From positions 48,915,614 through 48,979,613 of the forward strand of contig JANAVB010005597.1 of NCBI GenBank assembly GCA_029216955.1: 64,000 nt of DNA, written 5' to 3'. Both the position numbers and the translations under genes were made by a program. The notes below the pieces were generated by a model that searched no databases, was not told the DNA's origin, and saw only the letters and a program-made list of their open reading frames with translations. Origin of the DNA: Iris pallida (Eukaryota > Streptophyta > Magnoliopsida > Asparagales > Iridaceae). This document shows, in pieces, positions 49,302-60,586 of this stretch (positions are counted from its first letter, which is position 1; each line of letters starts with the position of its first letter).

Positions 49302-51790
49302 CGTTTTTAGTGGTGGCCCATGTAGGTCAGTCTTTGCAATTGATGCGAAGTCGTGGTAGTACTTGAGCTTATCTGTACTACTGCGAGCCTTCCCTAAGAT
49401 TAAGGTTGAGTTATGGAATATTTTAGGATTTTGGTACACAGTCACATATTAGAAAACTCTTGGTAGATTCCAGAGATGACCCTTAGAAATCTTATTTCGA
49501 ACTTTTCGAAACTTTTCCCATTTGTTTCTGTCCGTCCTGATTTCTGAAACATCTGTCCGTTATCAACTTTATTCCTTCTTGGGATAAGTTGTGGACTCCA
49601 GAGGGAAGGTATAAGTTGGACTTATATATCTTCTAGGTTGAGACGTGAATATGATTTGCCAGTCTCATATCAGGTTGGGATTGTTTTAGATTATATTCTA
49701 ATAATTTCTTTTTATCTTGACCTAGATAGTACCTTTGGACATCTCCTGAGAATTTTTTTTCTAAATCCTATCTCGAAATCTGTTTTCGCTAGTTTCCATT
49801 TACTTATCTTTGATTCGTTGTTGGATTTTAAATCTTGATGTTCGTTCGTTGTTGACTTCGATTTTGACTTTGTTTGAGATAAGTTTTTAAGGATTGAGTT
49901 AAGATATCCTAATAAACATATTTGATGGAGACGATGGGAACGATAAATGTCTACTTTACTTATGGAGTTGGAATTTATCGCAGTCATATTAGCTAGCCTG
50001 ACAGGGACATGGAGCCTGATTTTGGATATACTATCATAGTTATAGAATTTAGATTCTCTTGCAGCCATACCGGTTGGCCTGGTAAGGAATCTAGATGACA
50101 TAATTATAGGGTGTATACCTTAGTTATGGACTCTATAGTTTATTACAGCTATGCTTACTGGCGTGGCATAAATTCTGGCAGCATGGTTTTGGATAGACGT
50201 GTATGGTTATCAGGTCGTATCTTAAATTGATTCACTTTTTTTTGACCAAATGATGAGGACAATTCATACCCTTATTTTTTGACTTATCATTCATTTCTTT
50301 TCTCATCGTATGATGATTTCCTCATCTTGCTATCATCTCCTTTGACTTGTTTGGCTATGTCTTGATTACACCAATCAACTATCTCGTATCTACTTCTGTC
50401 ATCTATACTTTGAAATCTTTTTGAGCTCTTATATCTTTTTATCTTGGGAAAAGTCGAGGAAGTATCGTAATCATATGTTTCAGAGTAGACGTTGGATCTT
50501 GTTAGTAGTCGAAGCAGAGCGAGATGATTACCCCGACTTCCTTCTACAATCCTACATTTGGATTTTCTTCCATAACAGAAGAAATTCAATTCCTTATCCT
50601 TGAACTGTTTCTTAAAATTCAATATCGTAAGATTGATTTTCTCTGATTTTGACAGTCGATTTGGTCGTCTTGTTTATCATGCCAAAGAGTCTTGGTTGCT
50701 GACTAGACTCTAGATGACTTCAAATTTCTTTGTGACTTGGATTTTCATCCTTGGATTCTCGTGCCCAGCCTTCGTTGATCTTATTCTCCATTTTGCCCAA
50801 ATTCTGATTTACTCGAAAGTTGATCAACTTAGATCGTGTTGAGACAAATTTCTTTATCGTGGTTGAATTTTAATGCTATTAACCCTTGTGCATTGCCTTC
50901 TGATTTTGATCATGTTTGGATTTTGGACACTCGTGTCTAAACTCTTTTCGACCTTGATTTCATTTCCTGATTACATCCAATTCTTTGTGATTAGTCGTGC
51001 CTAGATGACTTGGCATGACTAAGACAACTTGGAATTTTCTTGACCGTAATTTTAACGATCATAACTATACATTTTACCTTGTCTCAAACTCGTGCCTAAA
51101 ATTTTTAACATGTTTGACTTTCTACTGTGCCAAATTGACTTGGGTTCCTTCCTAAATTGTGCTTTTAGGACCTTGATTTCGAATTCAAGATTTTATCGTC
51201 TTTCACAACTGAACTTGGATCTTGATCGTGCTTATGTGACCTATAATCTAATTTCATCAAGCTGAAATCCTGTTAATCAAATTTTTGACTTGATTGTAAC
51301 CGGACGAAGCTCAAGTTTTGATTTCGTTGCCGTACCTCTATCGTGCCAAGTGAACTTAGACTAATTCCAATTTTAATCACATTCGAACTTGGATCGTATT
51401 TTATAATTTTATTATTCATACTCCTTAATCATTAATCGGGCCTATAACACTCTGTGCGACTTTCGGGTTGATTTCCATCAACCTAAGTCCTACAAATCAC
51501 CCCGTACTTGAACTTCATTTATATCTTCGATTCTCCAAATCGTCTCTAAAATCGTGCCCCAATGACTTGACTTTATTTCTGAGTCATGCACATATGATTT
51601 TGTTCGTATCATGATTCTATCGTGCCAAAATCCATCATCGTGCCTGAACAATTTTGAATTGATTATCTTGATCGTGCAAAACTCGCCATTTTTGGATCGT
51701 GCCTAAAATATTGCCTAAATTTTCTATCATGTTTTAACCCCACTACCAACCTTTAATTTCGAGGACGAAATTTGTATAAGGTGGGTAGGA
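49302..51790 (+). other. Non-coding interior of element D
   Basis: 2.5 kb without recognisable protein. It starts with a primer-site-like AGTGGTGGCCCATG (49309-49322) and ends with TTTCGAGGACGAAATT and AAGGTGGGTAGGA before the 3' LTR. The right third repeats TCGTGCC or TCGTGCAA words (about ten between 50750 and 51720) in otherwise AT-rich DNA. Confidence 0.75.
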
Positions 51791-53326
51791 TGTAAGCCCC
51801 CTGAATTTTCGGAATTATTTTCGAATTTTCTAAATAATTTATTCTCGATAATTCATTTTATTTAAATTAATTTTGATCATTAAATACTTTTTGTCGTAAC
51901 TTGGAATTCTAGAGCATCAGGGATGCCAGTCTCTGGAAACTTCCTTCTTGAAGTTTGTAGTAGACGAGATTATCTTCACATTGATATTTCGTGTCCCATT
52001 CGAACTTGTTCCCTTGTACTCTTTTTGCTTCGCACAAGTTCGGGTCAATTTAGACCATTTAATTATTAATTGAATTCCCACTCTTTTCCTTGATCATCAT
52101 ATGCACGTTACCGTGACTTTTAATTTAGGAGCACCAGACCAGTCGTTTTCTCAGAACCAACTTCTCATAAATAATCTACTCGAGATGCTCTTTACCCATG
52201 ACCTTCGTGTCCAACTCAGACACTCCATTTTGTGCTTCATTTTCTTCGTACAACCTTCGAGTCAATTTAGGCCAATTAATTATCTACCGTAAAACCTGAT
52301 TTAATTTCCAACTTAATTTCCGGGCCCGACATCGGTCCAATCCAGTCGAACCAACATATGGCCCTGGCCTGTTTTGAGTCTACTGTGCACGTGCCACTTG
52401 CGTGCCATCGAATTTATTTTTCTTGTGCTCCCATTTCGTCCATGATTTTAAATAGTTTAAAATTATATTTTTAATTAAATCTTGGTCCCAAACTTGTCCA
52501 AACTTGGCCCAACACCTAATCCAATTTGGTGTAACCCCTGTCATGACTACCCATACATCTCACTATTGTATTTACCTTCTTCCCTACTCAAAATATCTAT
52601 TTCTCTTTCCTTGTATATATATACACATATATATATATATATACATATAATATAAATACATATATATAATATCTCTCTCTCTCTTCTTTCACCCATCACC
52701 TCACTCTCTCTCCTTCACTCTCACATCAGCCGAACACCCCCCCCCTCTCTCTAAATATCTCTCTTTCTCACTCCTCCCCTCTCATTTAATACACACAGCA
52801 CACACACACACACATAATAATTCTCATTCTCTCTCTCTCTCTCTTTAATTTTGCTCACAACTACACAACACAACACCACCCCCATGGTTGAGCTCCCCGA
52901 CTCCACTCCTCCTTCCACTCCCATGGCCGACGGCCAACCACCACCACCTTCTCCCGAGCAAAGGCCCCTCTCCTTCTCCATTCATCACCATCACCAACTC
53001 CTATCACCATCATCACCACACGCCTCCACCACTTCGACCATCACCACCCTCATTAAACCGTCGCCACCACCATCTCTGACGTGCCCCCGCAGCCACCCTC
53101 GCCGCTGTAGTGCTTCGTTGGCCACGTGCGCACCACAGCGGCATGCGTGAGACGCGCCGTCTAGGCAATTTCAGCATTTTCTCGGAATCCCGTCAACGCG
53201 CGCGCGAACGAGATCCAGAAATGGCATTCCGTCGCAGCGACTTCGTGCACATTTTTCGAAAAATCCGACCGTTGGATCGGCGATTTCTTCGCTCCGTCAC
53301 AATCTCGGTATATACCCCTTCATCCC
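51791..53326 (+). repeat. Element D 3' LTR, left part
   Basis: Aligned with 38046-38884 plus 42310-43187 of the 5' LTR. The insertion of G right after CCTTCATCCC cuts it; the 5' copy reads on with TCTCAAATTTTACCC. Confidence 0.9.
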
Positions 53327-53879
53327 TGTAACACCCAATTTTCCAGATAAGGGTAATTTTGAAATTTTGTACTTATAATTATTAATTATTGATATTTGAT
53401 TCACATTATGATTTTTGGTGATTTTTTATTAATTTATATACTATTTTAAAACTGGTTTAAGTCATGACTTATGATTTTGATGTGCTGCTAGTGAAACCTG
53501 AGAGACTGCATGAACTAGAGCCTAACCATGTCATTATGATGACTTAATTATCATTTTTAGCCTAGGGGTAATTTGGTCATTTTGACTTATTTGAATTATT
53601 TGGTGATTTAATGAATTGGTGAATTCTAGTTTGACTTTGACTTGTTGAGACCTAGTGGACTAGCCTAGAACCTAACCCTAGCTATTGTAACCCTAGTCTA
53701 ACTTAGGTTAACCTACTTTTAGCCATTAGAGACTAATTTTGGAATATGAGGATTAGTTTGAGTGAAATCATTTCATGATTTATGGTTTAATGAAATGACT
53801 TATGATTTCATGACTTAATGACTTATGACTTGGCCCATGGCCCATAACTAGAAGTCCTAACCCTAACCAAACCCTAAAA

Positions 53880-53950
53880 TGACCAGCCACATAGGGATTC
53901 CCACCCTATTTAAACACTTATTCATTAGGGTTGCCTCTTTCTTTATTCAT
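53880..53950 (+). promoter_or_regulatory. LTR G first promoter-like block
   Basis: GGCCAGCC-like and GGGATTCCCACCC words, TATTTAAAC (TATA-like, near 53909-53917), then TTAGGGTTGCCTCTTTCTT. A second copy with TATAAAAT lies at 55110-55195. Confidence 0.5.
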
Positions 53951-54279
53951 TTCAACATTGGAAAAAGAAAGGTATTTGTCCCTCTTCCAAAAATCCCCAT
54001 AAATCTATTTTAATTCCTTTTTAATCCTAGTTTCTTGTATTAGAACCTAATTTCCTCCTATTTTCTGAATGTGGAATTTAATTCCAGCTTTGGGACAATT
54101 TGGAGCTTTTGGCATCAAGAGAAAGAATCCCCCATTTAAAGCTTTTCTAAGCTTTTTGCACATATAGGTAAAACTCTCTAAATTGATTTAAATTTCAGTT
54201 TTCTTTGCATGTAGGGCTAGATATAGGAGTCCCCTAGGTGTTCCCGAAATTTGGATGGAATTCGTGTCCGTTTGGTGTC

Positions 54280-54730
54280 CGTATCGAACACGTGTCATAG
54301 TGTCTCCTAGGTGTTTGATGAAATGCTTGTGAGAATTAAATGGTTTTATTTTCAAAAACTAATTAAATGGAAAAATAGGTTTTTCAGTGTAGATCACAAA
54401 TCTTTTGGACTGAGCACGATTTAGGCCCGTGTCCGTGTCCAAATTGGACACGAACATGCTGCACACTGCACATGTGCACTGATTTTAGGTCTCTGACACG
54501 GCTATATAACTAGGACACGACACGACTTGAGGGTCGTGCAGACACCTAGACACTTAGCCCTAGTCCCCCTCTACCCCTAGACACGATCACGACGTGTCAC
54601 GTGTCGTGTGTCACGCACACGAGACTGTGACACGCCTGCACGAGACACTGCAACGTGCCTGTGTCCTCCCCTGCTACTCGGGCCCCCTGTAGGACACGAC
54701 ACGACACTAGAACAGACGAAACTTGGTGGT
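54280..54730. repeat. GACAC/GTGTC word cluster in LTR G
   Basis: About two dozen GACAC or GTGTC pentamers in both orientations, for example GGACACGACACGAC and GTGTCACGTGTCGTGTGTC. A second cluster is at 55480-56160. Confidence 0.75.
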
Positions 54731-57700
54731 GTCACTACCACATTTCTAGTGTGAGGGTATTTTTGTCATTTTTGGGATAATTTAAATTTATTAGAATTTA
54801 TTTGCATTTATGGGAATTTTTATGAATTATTTTGGAATTGTTTGGACTAGGTTGACTTTGACTAGTGTTGACCCTTGTAGACCAACCTAGGAGCTAATCC
54901 TAGTTAGTATGGACTTGGTTAGGTTATATGACTCTAGTCTAGCCTAAGCTAATCCTTGGTTTGGTCATTAGACTCTAGTTAGCATTAGGAATTAGATAAG
55001 TCATAAGTCATGACTTATGGTTTGAACCAATTAATAAAACAACTTAGCCATAGCCTATGTAACTTGGCCCAAAGCCCAAAAATTAGCAAACCCTAATCCC
55101 TAGACCCACTTGGCCGGCCACCCCTATCCTCATTGGGATTCCCCCACTATAAAATCTCTCCTAAAATCTAGGGTTGCCTCTTTCTTAGGAAAAGCTCTAA
55201 GTTCAAGGAGGTTAGTTTCCATTGTATTTTAATTCCTAGAACTCCTTTCCTCTTCTTTTTTTTTTCTAATTTATTCCATTAGGTCCTAATATGACTATTC
55301 TTGCTGTTGCTAAGGTCTTATCTCAGTTTGAGGTTGTTTTGATTGGATTGGGATATCAAGAGAGGAGCTCACAAAGAGGGGTTTTCTTGAAAGTTCAAGC
55401 TTAGGTAACTCTCTTAAATCTCCATGAAATTTTGATTTCTCTTCATGATTAGGAAGCCCTAGGAGTCCCCTAAGTGTCTGTATAGGTCTTGTGTCGGGTA
55501 TCATGGGTTTCGTGTCCGTTCTGGACACGTATCAGAGCGTGGGTTGAGTGTTTGACGAAATGCCTCAAAGGGCATTTCGATCTCGTTTGTGCAATGTTTT
55601 TAAATAGGAAATTTAGTTTTATCATTGATTATTGGTTCCTGATCTTCTGTGGTGTTTATGGTGTCGTGTTGTGTCGGATTCACGGCTTGGACACGCGCCG
55701 CACACCCTCTCGCGCGCGCTACAGTGATCCCCTGCTACTCGGGGTCTGTAGCGGACACGACACGGGGTCTTTGGACACGAAATTCAATGGAGACCTAGGG
55801 GCAATGTCTGTCATGACATTCCCCAAGTTTCATTGGGTTTCGTTTGGTGTCGGGGGAGAAATCTCCGTCGTACGGGGATTTCCTGACACTGCGTACAGTT
55901 TTGTTTTGTCTCTGATACACCTCTCGTATCCGACACTGACACGGTTTGGAAACTGGCCAGTTGGCCTATGAGGTAGCCCTATAGGTGGGCTACCTATGTG
56001 GATTACCACGAGACTCACTTGTGTCCTGTGTCGTGCACACGACACAAGTGCACGTGTGCACGAGACAGTGCACTGGACAGTGCACTGTGTGACTGTTTTG
56101 GGAGTTCTTTGCTTTGGACACGTTTGTGTCCATCTTGGTGGACACGAACAGGTTATGGGACACATATATGTTGTGTATATACATTACCAACTCATTATTG
56201 TGTATTTTAATGATTTTCGTGGGGTAATTATCAGTTTACAAATTTCTGAGAATAATGTTCAGTTTCCTGATTTTTCCAGTTTTTATATGTGAACTTTGCC
56301 ATCAATTTTAATCCATTTAAGGCTGTTAATTTGTAGGTTTGAGTCCCTAAATCTAATCTCCTATATGTATACTAACTGTGGTCGAGTTTTGGATTGATTT
56401 GGATGTGTTGGGAGTTCAAAAACCTGGGTTTCCATTTAAAGGACTGTTAAGTGATTTTAATGTGATATATGTGTTGTATAGGCTGTTTAGATTAGTGTTC
56501 AAACCTGGGGATAGTTGGGGACTGTGATGTTTAGTTTTATGTGAAACCTGAGATTGAGTTTACAAGTAACTGTCATGTGTTCCAGTTTTCCAACTCATTG
56601 TTTCCTGTTTTTAGGATGTTATACACTACACTATTTTCCTACATCCTATTACCTGTGATTGATTTCCTATAGACACTTTGCTACACTGTTAAGTTAACTC
56701 ACTGATTTCCAGATTTCACTCCATATTTCCCATGTTCCCACTGTTTCCTAACACTCACTGTACACACACAGGTTCACACACATGTTAGCCACTGAGTTTG
56801 GTTCAAATGTAGGCTAAGTCATTTATTCTCAGATTTCCTACTCACTGATTTCAGGATTTATACACACATGTATCAAACACTCACATGTTTACAGATATAT
56901 GAAATTAGGACTTGACAGTCCAGTTCTCAGTTGGTGTATTGTGTATTGATTGGAGGGTGCATGAATTGTTTCCCCTTCTTCACTGATTTCCTTTCTTGTT
57001 TGCTAACTATATACAGCCTTCATGTCACACACACATTGCTATCTAGTGTTCACTCTTCACCACACACACACACAATTTTATATACACACACAACCACATG
57101 CCACCTGTCACGCCCCAGTTCCAAATAATCGGATTGGGAACACGTGGCATGCCAGCTGTACAATCTAGCATAGCTAAATCCAATTTAATGGACTATGATT
57201 CGATTGTAGTACGCTGAAGTATAACTAATAAGTAACATCACAGGCAGGTAAACTAGTCTCATCCATGAAATAATGTAATAGATAACTGAATGGAAAATCC
57301 ACAGTGCCACAGAATCCAAATGTCAACTATGGCTAGAGGAGAACAATCCACTAAAAGTAAGTGAGTACATCTGGAATGAAATGAAGTAGCAAAAGAAATA
57401 AACAGAATACTGGAAATGGAACCCACGTCTGAAGATGTAGCTAGCCTCCAGAGGATCAAGGCTGTGGCTCCACCTCAAAGTCGTCGTCAACAAGTCCGTC
57501 AACTCCGTAATCAGCCGGGAACGAGTACTCGTCGAGCTCTGGAAAAGATACCAGGTCCTCAGAGGGACATAACAAATACACAGAAAAGACATGCAAGAAT
57601 AAACTAAGCAGTAATGTAAAAGTAACTAGTAAGAATGCCACCCAGTATTTCCCTAACCAAACAAGGACATGAAATACAAGGAGACAATAAGGTATTCTAA

Positions 57701-58611
57701 CCATCTATGTGAAAATGCACTCGAGACATATCTAGTGGCACATGAGAGGGGGAGAAGAAGAAGAAACTGCCACCAAGCGTCCTACGGTTTGAGGAACGAG
57801 GGGCTACGAGCATCCAGCGTCCATTGGAAACAGAAATTCTCATACACCACTAGTAGACTCTCCCCACCCAATGTACTCGTACCGTATACGCGGTGCGAAC
57901 AATATGCAAGACATCATAGTAAATATAATGTAACTAAACCAAACTTCTAACAGACTCAAGATCACATGCTAATGGCCAGTCAACACAGATCCTCTGCACT
58001 CAACTCACTAATATGTGATACGTGACTGAGACAGTGTCAAGTTTATACTAACTCTATACAAGGTAGTCATCAATGGAGACGAGTGCACACAATAGCAATA
58101 ACTGGTCAAATGTAAATACTGCATAGTAAATGTCAAGCAAGGTGTACTTGCCTGTGTCCAGCAACTGAGTATCCGGGTCCAAAATAGAGTCCGAGTCCCG
58201 CGAAGCAAATAACCCTATATAAGCATTAACTCTAATTAATTACTAATTAGCCAAATTAAACAATACATTTAATTGCTAATTAATCAATAATTAATATCAA
58301 ACCATTATTACTAGCTAATAAGTACCAATAATTATGAATAATAATAATATACAATAATAAGTATGAAGTACTTATTATTATAATTTTATATTCTGAAATT
58401 ATTAATACAACTAATATATATTTAATAATTAATTAATTACTTATAAATAATTAATTAATCAATTAATAAACACAAGCATTCACAAATTCCTAATAATACC
58501 AACAAAATTTGTAAAAATCCATGAAAATCATTTTTATTCTAATAAGCTAAATAATGACAGAAATTTAGATATATATTATTTGTAAAAAAAATCATAATTA
58601 GAATTTCTTTA

Positions 58612-58716
<105 letters not shown>

Positions 58717-59639
58717 ACTAGATTAGTGCTAATAATTATAAATACTAGTTAATAAATAGTAAAAAGTCTAAATTGGGTTATAAAATACTTTTCCAGGAAA
58801 ACCTACTGTAAATAATATTTTTAATATTATTTACCTATTTATAAGTAATTAAAAACATTTAACTACTTAATATAATAAATTACTATTTTAGCTATTGAAA
58901 TTAGAATTAAATATTAAAAATTTACTAATAAATTGTGAAAATTCATAATTCACAGAAAATAATATTTCTCCAACCGTGACTATACATTTATGAACATTAC
59001 CATAATAATTTATATTTAATAAAAATTAAAACTTAGTAATGAACCAATTATATATACAATATAATTTAACACTGATTAAATATAAATAAATAACTAATAT
59101 AATTATTTTATTCTGAAAATTTTACAGTAAATAGATATAAATATTATTTACAAGTCTTGTATAGAGACCATTAATTAATTCTTAGTGAATTAATTAATAA
59201 GAATCCGAAACAGTGAAATTAAACAGTCATTTGGATACATTAACCCACAGTTTAAAATATAACTAAAATATCTAAACTATTTATTAAATCCTGAAAATTT
59301 AACAGTAATTAGATTACATAATTACCTACAAATTATGTATAGATCATAACAAGTAATTCCTAATGAATTAAATTCTAAAAATCAAAAACAGAATATATAA
59401 TACTGTGGAATTTACACAAAAAACTGCATTAATGCCACCAGTTAAATGCTTAATAATTACGAATAAATTATATAAAAATCTGACATAATTAATATAGAAT
59501 CTACACTAATGACTCTAATCATTAGGCTAATAATTTAGATCGTAATTAGCATCAATTAATCATTAATTAAATAATTAAACAGCCATATAATTACACAGAA
59601 TATTCAACAATGCAAATAACCTAATTATTGCAACCTAAT

Positions 59640-59900
59640 CACACGTGTCAGAGGACACGTGGGTGGTCGGGGCAATACCTTGCCACGCCGCAGGGGGGTG
59701 GCTCGCCGACGAGGGGGTCGCGCCGACGAGGGGGGGGGGGGGTCGCCGGATCGGGGCCGGTCGGCTGCAGCGAGCGCGGGAGGGCCGGCTGCACGCGCGG
59801 AAGGCCGGGGCGCGCGCTTCCGTCGCCCGATGGCGGGGCTTAGTCCGAAGGGGGGGTCGGGATTGGAGAGAGAGAGGGATAGGGTGGCGGTGATGACGGG
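59640..59900. other. GC-rich island in the LTR of H
   Basis: CG-rich block with a run of 14 G (about 59721-59734) lying in the presumed leader. Frames of up to 99 codons on the plus strand are low-complexity Gly/Arg and I do not treat them as genes. Confidence 0.6.
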
Positions 59901-60451
59901 AAGAGGTGGAGGCTTGTGGAGGAAATTATTAGGGTTAGGTTTGAGAGAAGTTGCTTAGATATATATGCATGGATGAGATCCAAAGGCTTAGGAATTCCTA
60001 ATGGGTTGGGCCTAGGTTAGGGTTAGTTAGTTTGCCCATGGGCTGAGCTAAGGTTGGGTTTGGAATAAATGAAATGGATTTGGGTTTTGCTCAAGTTGTA
60101 ATGCCATAACTAAAAGTATAGATATAATACATATACTCCAATAATAAAAACTGATGAATAGTAATACTTTATATATATAAGTATATATATATATATAAAT
60201 AATCTAGGAAAAAAATCTAAATGAGTCTAAGGTTAGAGTTAACCTAAGTTTAGTCTTAGGGTTAAGGGTGAGGGTTATATAATACAATGCACACACAAAC
60301 TTTGCATATATATACATATATAACATATTTTTTCTAAACTATATATATTCAATTTAAAATTAGGGTAAAAGCATTTTATTTAACGAATAACAAAATTTTG
60401 TAACAAAATATAAATAAAATAAAAAAATAAAATATTTTGAGGGGTTTTACA

Positions 60452-60490
60452 TTCTCCCCAACTTATTAAAATTTCGTCCTCGAAATTAAA
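60452..60490 (-). other. Element H 3' LTR-proximal motif and polypurine tract
   Basis: The minus strand reads TTTCGAGGACGAAATTTTA, then AAGTTGGGGAGAA directly before the LTR. Confidence 0.8.
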
Positions 60491-60586
60491 GCAAGCTGGG
60501 ATAAAAGAAATCACACAATCATCATTCTAAATCTTAGGAAATTACAACTAAGTTAAGCAAAATCTAGAGAGTGAATATTAGCAAAA

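Larger units (their letters stand above)
38046..53326 (+). mobile_element. Element D: non-autonomous LTR element (visible part)
   Basis: Two direct LTRs start TGTAAGCCCCCTGAATTTTC at 38046 and 51791. The 5' LTR ends at 49301 (..GCGGGTCGTGACA) and is about 4.1 kb once solo LTRs B2 and C are removed. The interior (49302-51790) is only 2.5 kb and has no gag or pol. The 3' LTR is interrupted by LTR G at 53327, so the rest and the right duplication lie outside. The left flank is TTAAC. Its LTRs are related to E and C. Like F it must have used proteins of another element. Confidence 0.85.
53327..57105 (+). mobile_element. LTR G (family C-like), truncated on the right by element H
   Basis: Starts TGTAACACCCAATTTTCC and follows LTR C at the left end. 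It contains two promoter-like blocks about 1.25 kb apart (near 53890 and 55130), each with a GGGATTCCC-type box, a TATA-like box and AGGGTTGCCTCTTTCTT. GACAC/GTGTC words are dense at 54280-54730 and 55480-56160. The right end lies beyond element H. No coding sequence was recognised. Confidence 0.75.

Noticed and set aside
59628..59958. Gly/Arg-rich frames in the LTR of H
   Set aside because: Product of the GC-rich island and the G run; overlapping frames with no domain.
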